A DNA stretch of 64,000 nt, taken from Paracoccaceae bacterium. GTDB taxonomy: Bacteria; Pseudomonadota; Alphaproteobacteria; Rhodobacterales; Rhodobacteraceae. Positions 53,989-63,955 of the stretch are shown one piece after another. How positions within the stretch are numbered: position 1 is the stretch's first letter; each line of letters opens with the position of its first letter. The DNA lies in contig JALEGX010000145.1 in assembly GCA_022763485.1 (NCBI GenBank), forward strand, positions 1-64,000, read 5' to 3'. A model generated the notes under the pieces. The model was given only the letters and a program-made list of their open reading frames with translations, did no database searches and was not told the DNA's origin. The translations under genes and the position numbers were made by a program.

Positions 53989-54261
53989 GGGAAACTCCTT
54001 GCATCATCGCGGTACTGCGAGAGATGCGCCAGTCATGCCAGACAGTCCCGGGAAAGTGTAGCCGGATTGCGTGCAACATAATCGTCACATCTTTGTGGCA
54101 CAGGCCCCGGAGAGCGGCGTCAACGGCCTGACGCAACGTAGCTTGATGGTAATTCGGGTTTGACTAACACAGGCCGGTCAAGCGAAGGTACGTCAAAAAA
54201 GACGCCAAACGGGGGAAAACAAAGTGTTGCTGTCGGACGCACAGGTTTGTGAGCGGTCTGA

Positions 54262-56034
54262 ATGACGCCACTTCTGTCAGTCGAAAACCTGAGTATCGGT
54301 TTCGGCAACGGTCCTGCCGTTGTTAAGGATGTGAACTTTCAGGTCGCCCCGGGCGAAACCCTGGCTTTGGTCGGGGAAAGCGGCTCCGGCAAGACCGTGA
54401 CCTGCCGCGCCGTCCTGCGCATCCTGCCCAGAATTGCCCGCATTCATTCCGGGCGCATCATCCTGAACGGCTCCAAGGGACAGCAGGACCTGACAGCAAT
54501 GACCGAACGCAAGATGCGAACGGTGCGGGGTGACACGGTCTCGATGATCTTTCAGGAGCCGATGCGCTCGCTGTCGCCGCTGCACCGGATCGGCAATCAG
54601 GTCTCCGAAGTTCTGTGGCTGCACAGGGGCAAGACCGAAAGCCAGGCCAAGAAAACGGTTCTGGAAACATTCGAACGCGTCGGTTTCCCCGACCCCGAGC
54701 GCGCCTACCGCTCCTATCCCTTTGAAATGTCAGGCGGGATGCGGCAGCGCGCAATGATCGCGATGGCGATGGTGGCCAAACCCGATCTGCTGATCGCCGA
54801 TGAACCGACCACTGCGCTGGACGTCACGACCCAGGCGCAGGTTCTTGGCCTGATGAAGGAACTCCAGCGCGACACCGGCATGGCGATGATCCTTGTGACT
54901 CATGACCTGGGCGTTGTGGCGAACATGGCCGAACAGGTGGTCGTCATGCACAAAGGCCGCGTCATGGAAGCCGGCCCGGCCGAACCGTTGCTGCGCGCGC
55001 CGGCACACCCTTACACTCAGCAATTGTTCAATGCCGCACCATCGATCCCCGAGGTGAGCGCCCCCGCGGCCAAGCCACCCGAGCAGGACCTGATCCTGGA
55101 AATGAAGGCGGTTTCAAAGACGTACAAGCTGCGGGCCAGTTCGCCCTGGAAACCCGAAACGCTGGTCCATGCCTGTCGCGGTGTTGACCTGCGGCTGCCG
55201 CGCGGGAAAACCCTGGCCATCGTCGGCGAATCCGGCTCTGGCAAAACGACGGCGGCCCGTATTGCACTTGGCGCCGAACAGCCCGACCCGGGCAGCCAGA
55301 TTCTGTTCCGCAAATCCGCCACGTCCGAACCGATTGCCGTGCACCAGATGGACCGCGCCCAACGCACCGCGTTCCAGCGCGACGCACAGATGGTGTTTCA
55401 GGATCCCTATTCGTCGCTCAGCCCCCGGATGCGGGTGCTGGATGCGATGACGGAACCCATGGACATTCACGGATTGGGCTCGCGCAGTGAACGGCGCGAC
55501 AAGGCCGCGCATATGCTGCAGCAGGTGGGGCTGAATTCGGATATGCTCAAGCGGTTTCCCCATGCGTTCTCCGGTGGCCAGCGGCAGCGTCTGTCCGTGG
55601 CCCGCGCGCTGATGCTGGATCCCACGCTGATTGTCTGTGACGAGCCGACCTCGGCGCTGGATGTCTCGGTTCAGGAACAGATCCTGAGCCTGCTGGAGGA
55701 CATCCGCGATCAGCATGGCCTGTCTTATCTGTTCATTTCGCACGACCTGGCGGTCGTTGCCCGCATCGCCGACGAAGTTGCGGTGATGCGGCAGGGGCTG
55801 GTGGTCGAACAGGCCCCGCCCGATGCGTTGTTCCACAATCCCAAACACCCCTACACCAAGGCGTTGATCGCGGCCCAACCCACGCCCGACATCGAACGCC
55901 CGATAAATCTGAAGCTCGTGGCCCAAGGCGCCGGTGACCCGGACAGCTGGGGCGATCGGTTCCGTTTCTCAGGATCTGTGCTACCGTCGTTGATAGAGGT
56001 CGAGCCCGGTCACAAGGTACGTTGTCATGTTTAA
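54262..56034 (+). CDS. yejF: Peptide ABC transporter ATPase, two fused domains (YejF type)
   Basis: This 590-residue cytoplasmic ATPase powers an oligopeptide importer. Both nucleotide-binding domains are complete. The first has Walker A GESGSGKT near 37, signature SGGMRQR and [11 protein letters not shown]. The second has GESGSGKTT near 325, SGGQRQR and [10 protein letters not shown]. Each is followed by the peptide-importer C-terminal segment HPYTQQL or HPYTKAL. It overlaps the next gene by 8 bases. In this operon the ATPase comes first, followed by the binding protein and two permeases. Microcin C-type or other peptides are possible substrates. Confidence 0.92.
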   Translation: MTPLLSVENLSIGFGNGPAVVKDVNFQVAPGETLALVGESGSGKTVTCRAVLRILPRIARIHSGRIILNGSKGQQDLTAMTERKMRTVRGDTVSMIFQEPMRSLSPLHRIGNQVSEVLWLHRGKTESQAKKTVLETFERVGFPDPERAYRSYPFEMSGGMRQRAMIAMAMVAKPDLLIADEPTTALDVTTQAQVLGLMKELQRDTGMAMILVTHDLGVVANMAEQVVVMHKGRVMEAGPAEPLLRAPAHPYTQQLFNAAPSIPEVSAPAAKPPEQDLILEMKAVSKTYKLRASSPWKPETLVHACRGVDLRLPRGKTLAIVGESGSGKTTAARIALGAEQPDPGSQILFRKSATSEPIAVHQMDRAQRTAFQRDAQMVFQDPYSSLSPRMRVLDAMTEPMDIHGLGSRSERRDKAAHMLQQVGLNSDMLKRFPHAFSGGQRQRLSVARALMLDPTLIVCDEPTSALDVSVQEQILSLLEDIRDQHGLSYLFISHDLAVVARIADEVAVMRQGLVVEQAPPDALFHNPKHPYTKALIAAQPTPDIERPINLKLVAQGAGDPDSWGDRFRFSGSVLPSLIEVEPGHKVRCHV

Positions 56035-57946
56035 ACCCTCTCGTTTGTTTTCCAGCCTCGCATTGATTGCCGCGCTCGCGCCTCTGGGCGCGCTGGCGGG
56101 TCCCGATCTGCAGGAAAGCGGGTTCTGGCAGGACGAAGTGGACAGCGGCGCGCTGCCGCCCGTGACAGAGCGGGTGCCGGACATGCCGCTGATCGTAGAC
56201 ATGGAGGCCAAGGGCCGCGTGTCGGGTGTGCAGGGCGGCACGCTGAACACCATGGTCACCAGATCCAAGGACATCCGGCAGATGGTTGTCTATGGCTATG
56301 CCCGGTTGGTCGGATATGACTCGCAGTACCAGATCCAGCCGGACTTGCTGGCCGGTATCGAAAACGACGGGCAGAAGAAATTCACCATGCGCCTGCGTCC
56401 GGGCCACCGCTGGTCGGACGGCACCCCTTTCACCTCTGCGGATTTCGAATACTGGTGGAAGGACGTCGCCAATCACCCCGAGCTCAGCCCGGCCGGTCCG
56501 CCTGACTTCCTGCGCGTTGAAGGTGAACTGCCCACGGTAAGCTTCCCGGATCCGCTGACGGTCGTGTACGAATGGTCGCGTCCGAACCCCAACTTCCTGC
56601 AAACTCTGGCGCAGGCAAGGCCGCCTTTCATCTATCGCCCGGCGCACTTCCTGAAGAAATTCCACGCCAGCTACGCCGCGGAATCCGACCTGATGGCCGA
56701 GGTAGACAACGCCAGGGTCAAAAGCTGGGCCGCTCTGCACAACAAGCGCGACAACATGTACAAGTTCGACAATCATGAATTGCCGACCTTGCAGCCCTGG
56801 ATCAACTCGACCTCCGGCAAGAAGATCCGCCACCTGTTTGTGCGCAACCCCTACTATCACCGCATCGACAGCAAAGGCGTGCAGCTTCCCTATATCGACG
56901 TGGTCGAGATGGAGATCGTCTCGCCCGGTCTGGTGGCCGCCAAGTCGAACGCGGGCGAAGCTGACCTGCAAGCGCGTGGTCTGGGCTTTCGCGATATCCC
57001 GATTTTGCGCAAGGGCGAAGCGGATGGTGGCAACTATCGCACCTTCCTGTGGAGCACCGGTGTTGCCTCGCAGATCGCCATCTACCCCAACCTGAACTTT
57101 GCCGGTGAGGTCTGGCGCGATGTTCTGCGCGATGTCCGTGTGCGCCGCGCCCTGAGCCTTGGCATCAATCGCAAGACCATCAACAAGGCGCTTTATTTCA
57201 AACTGGCCAAACCGGGTGCGATGACCGTCCTGCCCGCTTCGCCGTTCTTTGAACAGGGCAATCGCGACGCCTGGGCGGACTATGACCGCAAACAGGCCAA
57301 CGCCCTGCTGGATGAGGCCGGGCTGACCCAGCGTGACGCCTATGGCATCCGTATGCTGCCCGATGGCCGCCCGATGGAACTGGTCATCGAAACCGCCGGT
57401 GAGCGTCAGGAAGTCGAAAACGCGCTGCAGATCATCGCCGATGACTGGCGGGATATCGGGATCAAGCTGGTCATGCGCCCGCTGGACCGGGACATTCTGC
57501 GCAACCGCGTCTATTCCGGGGCCTCGATGGCATCGGTGTGGTTTGGTTGGGACAACGGACTGCCGCAAAGCTATACCTCGCCGTCCTACCTTGCTCCGCG
57601 CCATCAGGAATTCCTGGCCTGGCCGAAATGGGGGCAATATTTCCAGACAAATGGCGCGGCTGGTGAAACACCCGACATGCCTGCGGCGCAGAAGCTTATG
57701 GAGCTTGCGCAGCAGTGGGAACGGGCAACCGATGACGCCACGCGCGAAGCGGCCTGGCGGGAGATGCTGAAAATCCACGCCGATCAGGTCTATGCCATTG
57801 GCCTGCTGGCCGAAGCCCCCCAACCGGTTGTGGTGAACAAGGCCCTGCGCAATGTACCCGAAAAGGCAATCTGGGCATGGGAACCCGGCGCGCATTTCGG
57901 CGTCCACCGTCCGGATGAGTTCTTCTTTGAGGGTGGCGAAGGCTGA
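56027..57946 (+). CDS. yejA: Peptide-binding periplasmic protein (YejA/OppA family)
   Basis: This 639-residue solute-binding protein captures peptides for the importer. It has a Sec signal peptide (cleavage near LGALAGP), the family-5 segments PDLLAGIENDGQKKFTMRLR and WSDGTPFTSADFEYWWKDV, and the interdomain segment LRDVRVRRALSLGINRKTIN. It is longer than DppA, as in YejA homologues. Its last base is shared with the permease start (TGATG), so translation is coupled. Confidence 0.93.
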   Translation: MFKPSRLFSSLALIAALAPLGALAGPDLQESGFWQDEVDSGALPPVTERVPDMPLIVDMEAKGRVSGVQGGTLNTMVTRSKDIRQMVVYGYARLVGYDSQYQIQPDLLAGIENDGQKKFTMRLRPGHRWSDGTPFTSADFEYWWKDVANHPELSPAGPPDFLRVEGELPTVSFPDPLTVVYEWSRPNPNFLQTLAQARPPFIYRPAHFLKKFHASYAAESDLMAEVDNARVKSWAALHNKRDNMYKFDNHELPTLQPWINSTSGKKIRHLFVRNPYYHRIDSKGVQLPYIDVVEMEIVSPGLVAAKSNAGEADLQARGLGFRDIPILRKGEADGGNYRTFLWSTGVASQIAIYPNLNFAGEVWRDVLRDVRVRRALSLGINRKTINKALYFKLAKPGAMTVLPASPFFEQGNRDAWADYDRKQANALLDEAGLTQRDAYGIRMLPDGRPMELVIETAGERQEVENALQIIADDWRDIGIKLVMRPLDRDILRNRVYSGASMASVWFGWDNGLPQSYTSPSYLAPRHQEFLAWPKWGQYFQTNGAAGETPDMPAAQKLMELAQQWERATDDATREAAWREMLKIHADQVYAIGLLAEAPQPVVVNKALRNVPEKAIWAWEPGAHFGVHRPDEFFFEGGEG

Positions 57947-58974
57947 TGGACATCCTTCGCTACGTTATCTACCGGATCGGCACGATGCTGCTGACACTGC
58001 TTGTGGTGTCGGTGCTGGTGTTCATCATCATCAACCTGCCGCCGGGGGATTATCTGAGCAACCAGATCGCCGAGCTGCGTGCCTCGGGCCAATCGGCGGG
58101 TGTTGCCAAGGCCGAGTTTCTGCGCACGGAATACGCGCTGGATCGGCCACTTTGGGAACAATACATGATCTGGGTCGGCTTCATGCCCGGCCCGCATGGG
58201 TTTTCCGGGCTGATCCAGGGCAATTTCGGCTGGTCCTTCGAATTCGACCAACCCGTATCCGAGATCGTTGGCGACAGCCTGTGGCTGACGGTGCTGGTCA
58301 ATATGGCAGCCATCGTTTTCGTCTATGCGCTGGCGCTGCCTCTGGGCGTGATGGCCGCCGCGCGGGCGCGATCCTGGGTCGATTACACTTCGGCCTTCAT
58401 CGGTTATCTGGGGCTTGCCACACCCAACTTCCTGCTGGCGCTGATCCTGTATTACTACGGCCGGAAGTACCTGGACATTCCGATCGGTGGTCTGATGGAC
58501 CCCGCCTTCGAAGGGCAGCCGCTATCCTGGGAAAAGGTCAAATCCGTTCTGTTGCACCTGATTGTCCCAACCATCGTCATCGGCACCGCTGGCGCCTCTG
58601 CCATGATGCAGCGCCTGCGTGCCAACATGCTGGATGAACTGGGAAAACCCTATGTTGAAACCGCAATCGCAAAGGGCATGGCCCCGTCGCGGATGCTGAC
58701 CAAATACCCGCTGCGTGTGGCCTTCAACCCTTTTGTGGCCGACATCGGCAACCTGCTGCCGTCAATGGTGTCCGGGTCAGTTCTGGTCTCTGTGGTGATG
58801 GGCCTGCAGACCATCGGCCCCACCCTGCTGACCGCGCTCAAGACACAGGACCAGTTCCTGTCCGCCTTTGTCCTGATGTTCGTGGCGCTGCTCACACTGA
58901 TCGGAACGATGATTTCCGATATCCTGCTGGTCATGCTGGACCCCAGAATTCGATATGAGGGGAAAAAGGCATGA
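57946..58974 (+). CDS. yejB: Peptide ABC transporter permease, YejB/DppB type
   Basis: This 342-residue inner-membrane permease has six transmembrane segments. The DppB-like opening is YRIGTMLLTLLVVSVLVFII, followed by a periplasmic loop with the LDRPLWEQYMIWVG segment. The EAA coupling loop is found at YVETAIAKGMAPSRML (about 238-253). It is coupled to yejA at its start and overlaps the next permease (ATGA) at its end. Confidence 0.94.
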   Translation: MDILRYVIYRIGTMLLTLLVVSVLVFIIINLPPGDYLSNQIAELRASGQSAGVAKAEFLRTEYALDRPLWEQYMIWVGFMPGPHGFSGLIQGNFGWSFEFDQPVSEIVGDSLWLTVLVNMAAIVFVYALALPLGVMAAARARSWVDYTSAFIGYLGLATPNFLLALILYYYGRKYLDIPIGGLMDPAFEGQPLSWEKVKSVLLHLIVPTIVIGTAGASAMMQRLRANMLDELGKPYVETAIAKGMAPSRMLTKYPLRVAFNPFVADIGNLLPSMVSGSVLVSVVMGLQTIGPTLLTALKTQDQFLSAFVLMFVALLTLIGTMISDILLVMLDPRIRYEGKKA

Positions 58975-60125
58975 GCAAGCTCCCTGACGGTCGCTATGTC
59001 GACGATGCCCCCTATGATCCGCAAACGTCGATCCAGCAGCTGGAACGCGCGGATCTGGACGCGCCGAACTGGGTTCTGGTCTGGCGCAAGTTCAAGACCC
59101 ACAAGCTGGGCCTGATTTCGGGTCTGTTTCTGCTGATGTGTTACGTGCTGCTGCCCTTCGTGGGCTTCATTGCGCCCTACACAGCAAATGAGCGGCATCC
59201 GGATCACATCCACGCCCCGCCGCAATCCATCAAGTGGTTCCACGAAGGCGAGTTCATCGGACCCTTTATCTATCCGATGGAAAGCGAAGCGGACATGATC
59301 ACCTTCCAATGGAAGTTTGTCCCGGATGAAACGCGCCCCGTTAAACTGGAATTCTTCTGCGAAGGCGAGAGCTACAAGCTCGCGGGTCTTATTCGGTCAG
59401 ACACCCATCTGATCTGCACGCCAGAGGACGCGCCGCTCTTCCTCTGGGGGTCGGACCGCCTGGGACGGGACGTGTTCAGCCGCATCCTCTACGGCGCGCA
59501 GCTGTCGCTGACCGTGGGCCTGATCGGCATCACCGTGTCCTTTGTTTTTGGCATCTTCTTTGGGTCCGTCGCCGGGTATTTCGGCGGCAAGATCGACTGG
59601 AGCATCAACCGCCTGATCGAAATCCTGCGGTCGCTGCCCGAACTGCCCCTGTGGCTGGCCCTGTCCGCAGCGGTGCCGTCAAACTGGGGGCCGGTTGCGG
59701 TCTTCTTCATCATCTCTGTGATCCTGGGGATATTGGACTGGCCCGGATTGGCCCGTGCTGTGCGTGCAAAGTTCCTGTCCCTGCGGGAAGAAGAATACGT
59801 GCGCGCGGCGGAAATGATGGGCGCAAGCTCTGGCCGGGTGATCCGCAAGCACCTGCTGCCCAACTTCATGTCCCACCTCATCGCCTCTGCCACGCTCTCC
59901 ATCCCGGCGATGATCCTGGGGGAAACCGCCCTGTCCTATCTGGGCCTCGGCCTGCGGGCGCCGGCGGTCAGCTGGGGCGTGATGCTGAACGACGCACAGA
60001 ACCTGGCCTCGATCGAGATCTACCCCTGGACCGCGATCCCGATGCTGCCGATCGTCGTGGTGGTGCTGGCCTTCAACTTCCTGGGCGATGGCCTGCGCGA
60101 CAGCCTTGATCCCTACCAGCAATGA
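58971..60125 (+). CDS. yejE: Peptide ABC transporter permease, YejE/DppC type
   Basis: This 384-residue permease has an N-terminal cytoplasmic segment, a first helix at about 48-68, and then a large periplasmic insert of about 110 residues (75-185), as in YejE. The transport domain of five helices contains the EAA loop EEYVRAAEMMGASSGRVI. It overlaps the permease before it and the CoA-transferase-like gene after it, both by four bases (ATGA). Confidence 0.94.
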   Translation: MSKLPDGRYVDDAPYDPQTSIQQLERADLDAPNWVLVWRKFKTHKLGLISGLFLLMCYVLLPFVGFIAPYTANERHPDHIHAPPQSIKWFHEGEFIGPFIYPMESEADMITFQWKFVPDETRPVKLEFFCEGESYKLAGLIRSDTHLICTPEDAPLFLWGSDRLGRDVFSRILYGAQLSLTVGLIGITVSFVFGIFFGSVAGYFGGKIDWSINRLIEILRSLPELPLWLALSAAVPSNWGPVAVFFIISVILGILDWPGLARAVRAKFLSLREEEYVRAAEMMGASSGRVIRKHLLPNFMSHLIASATLSIPAMILGETALSYLGLGLRAPAVSWGVMLNDAQNLASIEIYPWTAIPMLPIVVVVLAFNFLGDGLRDSLDPYQQ

Positions 60126-61462
60126 GCCTGCTGACCGACCTGCCCGCGTGGTCGCAGTTTAAGCTGACCGGATCCGGTCAGCGGCCGTCGGCCTTTGCCG
60201 TCAGCGAGCTGGCAACGCTGTCCATCGCCGCTGTCGGCCTGGAACTGGCCGCCTACATGCAGGCCAGCGGGCTTGTCCCAGAGGTGCCTGAGACGCGGGT
60301 GGATCATCGTCTGGCCTCGCTCTGGTTCGGCTGGTCCTTCCGCCCGCAAGGATGGGAGATGCCCAACGCGTGGGATGCCGTTGCCGGTGATTATCAAAGC
60401 GCGGACGGGTGGATCAAACTGCACACCAACCTGCCGCATCACAAGGCGGCCGCCCTGCGGGTTCTGGACTGCGCGCCAACGCGGGACGATGTCGCCAAAG
60501 CCGTGCGTCGATGGAACGGGTCAGAGCTGGAGGGCGCAATTGTGGGCGAAGGTGGCGTTGCAGCCGCGATGCGCAGCCGACAGGAATGGACCGCGCATCC
60601 GCAAGGCAAGACCGTTGCCGACGCACCGCTGATCACCTGGACAAACCCACGCCACATCCAGCTCCGGCCGAATCCGCTGGCGACCGCAGCTCGTCCACTG
60701 GCAGGATTGCGGATCCTGGATCTGACCCGGGTTCTGGCCGGGCCTGTCTCCACGCGGACGCTTGCCGGGTTCGGGGCGCAGGTGCTGCGCGTTGATCCGC
60801 CAGGCTGGGATGAACCCGGAGTCATCCCCGATATTTCGCTGGGCAAACGCTGCACCTATCTGGACCTGAAGACAGAGACCGGCCTGCACACGCTCAAATC
60901 GCTGCTGCCGCAGGCCGACATTCTGGTCCACGGCTACCGACCCGGCGCGCTGGCGGCGCTTGGGCTGGGACGGCGAATCCGGGCGGAGCTGGCACCCGAT
61001 CAGGTTGAGATCACACTGGATGCCTATGGCTGGACAGGTCCCTGGGCCAAACGCCGGGGCTTTGACAGCCTTGTCCAGATGAGCGCCGGGATCGCGGAGA
61101 CTGGCCGCCACTGGGCAGGCGCCGATAAACCCACCCCCCTGCCCGTTCAGGCGCTGGATCATGCGACCGGTTACTTGATGGCAGCGGCAGCATTGTCCGC
61201 CCTGAAGAACGCGGCACAGGGGACCCCGATTGCCGACGCGCATCTGTCCCTGGCGCGCACTGCCGAAAGCCTTGCAGGTCTGGAAAAAACCAGCGACGGC
61301 CCGGACATCACCGGGGCCGAAGACACGGACTATGCCGCGCAGATCGAAGCCTCTGGCTGGGGCCCGGGCTTCCGGCTGCGGCCCGCGCTGGAGCTGCCCG
61401 GCACGCAGATGCGATGGGACCTCCCCGCAGGGCCGCTTGGCACCTCACCTGCGCATTGGTGA
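60122..61462 (+). CDS. CaiB/BaiF-type CoA-transferase family protein with unusual domain layout
   Basis: This 446-residue protein belongs to the class III CoA-transferase family (CaiB, Frc, alpha-methylacyl-CoA racemase). The family N-terminal signature LRILDLTRVLAGPVSTRTLA is found only at about residue 197. The preceding half (residues 1-190) reads like the later part of a family domain, with YQSADGWIKLHTNLPHHKAA, so the protein looks like a truncated tandem or permuted form. A candidate catalytic Asp is in QALDHATGYLMAA (about 345). It is translationally coupled to the last peptide permease gene, a curious pairing. The acyl substrate is unknown. Confidence 0.83.
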   Translation: MSLLTDLPAWSQFKLTGSGQRPSAFAVSELATLSIAAVGLELAAYMQASGLVPEVPETRVDHRLASLWFGWSFRPQGWEMPNAWDAVAGDYQSADGWIKLHTNLPHHKAAALRVLDCAPTRDDVAKAVRRWNGSELEGAIVGEGGVAAAMRSRQEWTAHPQGKTVADAPLITWTNPRHIQLRPNPLATAARPLAGLRILDLTRVLAGPVSTRTLAGFGAQVLRVDPPGWDEPGVIPDISLGKRCTYLDLKTETGLHTLKSLLPQADILVHGYRPGALAALGLGRRIRAELAPDQVEITLDAYGWTGPWAKRRGFDSLVQMSAGIAETGRHWAGADKPTPLPVQALDHATGYLMAAAALSALKNAAQGTPIADAHLSLARTAESLAGLEKTSDGPDITGAEDTDYAAQIEASGWGPGFRLRPALELPGTQMRWDLPAGPLGTSPAHW

Positions 61463-61516
61463 GGCCCCAAGCCCTGTTCCGAAATCGTGCAAGGACGTCT
61501 TTCGCGTCAGCCCGCC

Positions 61517-63829
61517 TCAGCGATCATCGCCAATGTCATTGACGTCCAGAATGTCTTCGTCAATCGCGGCCTGCACTGCGCCCGTAACGGCGTCCTTCTG
61601 CTTGGGTGACAGGTTTTCGTTCTGGTCGTCTGCCAGACGTACGGTGACTTCGCGGTGGGCGAATTTTATGCCTTCACGCTCGAACAGCTCGCGGATTTCC
61701 TGGAATACCTTCTTGCGGACCAGCCACTGATCACCCGGTTTGGTCATGAATTTGACCCGGATGATCATCGCGCTGTCCTGCATTTCGATCACGCCCTGCG
61801 ATTTCAGCGGCTGAATGAAGTTGTCGCCGATGACCGGATCCTTGAGCAGCTCCTGCCCCAGTTTCTTGACCAGCTTGCGGACCTTTTCCACATCCGTGTC
61901 GTAGGTGACCCGCAGTGGCAGCTTCATCATCACCCAGTCGCGGGAATAGTTGGTCAGAACGCGGATTTCGCCAAACGGGATGGTGTGCAGCGCGCCCAAA
62001 TGGTGACGCAGTTGGAACGACCGGACCGAGATCTTTTCGACCGTGCCCTTCACATCCCCGATGTCGATGTATTCGCCTTTGCGGAACGCATCATCCAGCA
62101 GGAAGAACGCGCCCGAGAAGATGTCCCGCACCAGCGTTTGCGAGCCGAAGCCCACGGCAAGCCCGACAACACCAGCACCGGCGAACAGCGGGCTGACGTT
62201 GACCCCCAGCTCCATCAGCACGATCAGGATGATCGACACGACAACGACGGCAAGAATGGCGCCGCGGAACAACGGCAGCAGCGTCGCCAAGCGGCTGGCA
62301 CCACCGGCGCCGCCTTCGTCGCCCAGCTCGACCTCACCCACGTCGACGGTTTCTTCGGCGATCTTGCTGTCGATCCAGATCCGGAAGAAATGGTAGACGA
62401 TGTAGCCGACAAACAGCACGAAGATGACATCCCCGGCCCGGTTCACCGCCGGTCCGTCCAGCCATTCGGCTTCGGGGTTCCAGACCGTCAGCAGGGCAAA
62501 AGCACCAACCACGAAGGCCAGGATCCCGGCCACCCGGCGGGCCAGATCCTCGTAGGTCGAAATCGGATGCTGGACGGCGACGGCCTGTTCTTCGACCTCG
62601 GCGATGTCCTCTGCGTCCGCGCCTTCCAGCAGCTGCTCATTGATCTCCGCCACACGGCGGGACCGGTCGAAATACCGCTCGATCACATAGTTGATCACGC
62701 CATAGACCACCAGGATCGACGACAGGACCATATAGGTTCCGGCCGTCACGGGCAGCGACACATCACGTTCCAGAACCAGATCGAAGACCAGCTTGAACCA
62801 GCCAAAGCTGATATATCCCGCCAGCAGCGGGGCCCAGGCGATGCTCAGAACCCGGATCAGCCACGAGCATTCCTCTTTGGGCTTGCCTGCGCGGATCGCG
62901 TTGGTGATGGCGCGGGCATTGAAGCCGACCATCGCAACATTCCCGAGGGTCCCGCCCAGCGCCAGAAGCCCATAGACCATCGCATAGACGTTATAGTTCA
63001 GGCCAAAGTCCCCGACCCAGGTGGAAAACATCACGCAGGTGATGTCATAGGTCGCAAGGATCGACGCCCAGTAGTACAGCCGCTTGGCGTCACGGTCGCT
63101 GAAGATCGGGATCCGGTACTGGCTCAGGAAGGGCGACAGCACCATGCGCCACATGTCGGAAACGGTACGGGCCAGCAGAAACGCCGTGAAAATCGCGGTT
63201 ATCGTGAACTCGACCGACAGATCCTCGGTCTCACCAAAGACGAGATAGCCGATGAAATAGGCAAAGATCATCGCAAAGATCGTGCCGCCGATTCCCATGA
63301 CAAAGCGGAACACAAGGAAAGGCATCTTCTCGCGATAGCCTTGGGGCGCGGCCTGAATCCGCGAGACAACCCACCGTTTGGCGATGCGCTTGCCGTAGAT
63401 TTCGACCGACGCCCAGCGCCCGATCAGCAGCAGCACAAGCGACCAGCCCAGCACCTCGGCATAGGTCTGGATACGCCCGTCGGGGCTTGTCTGCCTCAGG
63501 ATGTACTGCACTTCGAAGATGGAATAGGGCAGCGCTTCGACCCGGGACCAGAAGGCATCCCGAAACTCGTTCACTTCGGCCTGCCGCTTCATAAGCGCGG
63601 ACATGCCCTCCATCGCTTCGTTTTCAGGTCCTGTCTGTTCGGCCGAAGACGCGTCGCCGGACAGCAGCTGACCATTGCTGTCGATCACGACAACGCTGAT
63701 CCCGGCTTCGGCCGCGCCCTTGATTGCCGCAGTCAGGTCTCCGGTTTCGGCCTCTTGCGCGCTTGCCGTGACGGCCAGCAGCAAGCTGAGGAACAAACCA
63801 ACCACCAATCTCTGAAAAACCTGCAACAT
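61517..63829 (-). CDS. Large MscS-family mechanosensitive channel
   Basis: This 770-residue channel protects against hypo-osmotic shock or acts in signalling. It has a signal peptide (MLQVFQRLVVGLFLSLLLAV), a periplasmic N-terminal region, around eight to ten membrane helices, and the MscS core. The pore helix and cap are VVGLAVGFGSQTLVRDIFSG and the beta domain is YIDIGDVKGTVEKISVRSFQ. A cytoplasmic tail rich in Glu/Asp follows. It is much larger than E. coli MscS (286 residues), like MscK/YbiO/YjeP-class channels. ATG 63829 is preceded by AAGAGAGAA. It is convergent with the CoA-transferase-like gene. Confidence 0.92.
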   Translation of the reverse strand: MLQVFQRLVVGLFLSLLLAVTASAQEAETGDLTAAIKGAAEAGISVVVIDSNGQLLSGDASSAEQTGPENEAMEGMSALMKRQAEVNEFRDAFWSRVEALPYSIFEVQYILRQTSPDGRIQTYAEVLGWSLVLLLIGRWASVEIYGKRIAKRWVVSRIQAAPQGYREKMPFLVFRFVMGIGGTIFAMIFAYFIGYLVFGETEDLSVEFTITAIFTAFLLARTVSDMWRMVLSPFLSQYRIPIFSDRDAKRLYYWASILATYDITCVMFSTWVGDFGLNYNVYAMVYGLLALGGTLGNVAMVGFNARAITNAIRAGKPKEECSWLIRVLSIAWAPLLAGYISFGWFKLVFDLVLERDVSLPVTAGTYMVLSSILVVYGVINYVIERYFDRSRRVAEINEQLLEGADAEDIAEVEEQAVAVQHPISTYEDLARRVAGILAFVVGAFALLTVWNPEAEWLDGPAVNRAGDVIFVLFVGYIVYHFFRIWIDSKIAEETVDVGEVELGDEGGAGGASRLATLLPLFRGAILAVVVVSIILIVLMELGVNVSPLFAGAGVVGLAVGFGSQTLVRDIFSGAFFLLDDAFRKGEYIDIGDVKGTVEKISVRSFQLRHHLGALHTIPFGEIRVLTNYSRDWVMMKLPLRVTYDTDVEKVRKLVKKLGQELLKDPVIGDNFIQPLKSQGVIEMQDSAMIIRVKFMTKPGDQWLVRKKVFQEIRELFEREGIKFAHREVTVRLADDQNENLSPKQKDAVTGAVQAAIDEDILDVNDIGDDR

Positions 63830-63935
63830 CGTTCTCTCTTTGCACAAAAAGGGTCTTCCGGACGCTACCCGACATGCCGCTCTGACGCAATTCGCTCACG
63901 CACCGCTTTAGGGGGAACACAATACGTCGATCCGC

Positions 63936-63955
63936 AGTTGCATCCGATTGCAACT
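63936..63955. promoter_or_regulatory. Palindrome upstream of the MscS gene
   Basis: AGTTGCA (63936-63942) and its reverse complement TGCAACT (63949-63955) flank six bases, about 110 bases upstream of the channel start. A regulator site of LacI-like form is possible, or the element may belong to a gene outside the window. Confidence 0.35.

Noticed and set aside
55733..57907. A 724-codon minus-strand open frame opposite the peptide-binding protein gene
   Set aside because: The plus-strand genes yejF and yejA have full family motifs across the same bases; the antisense product has none.
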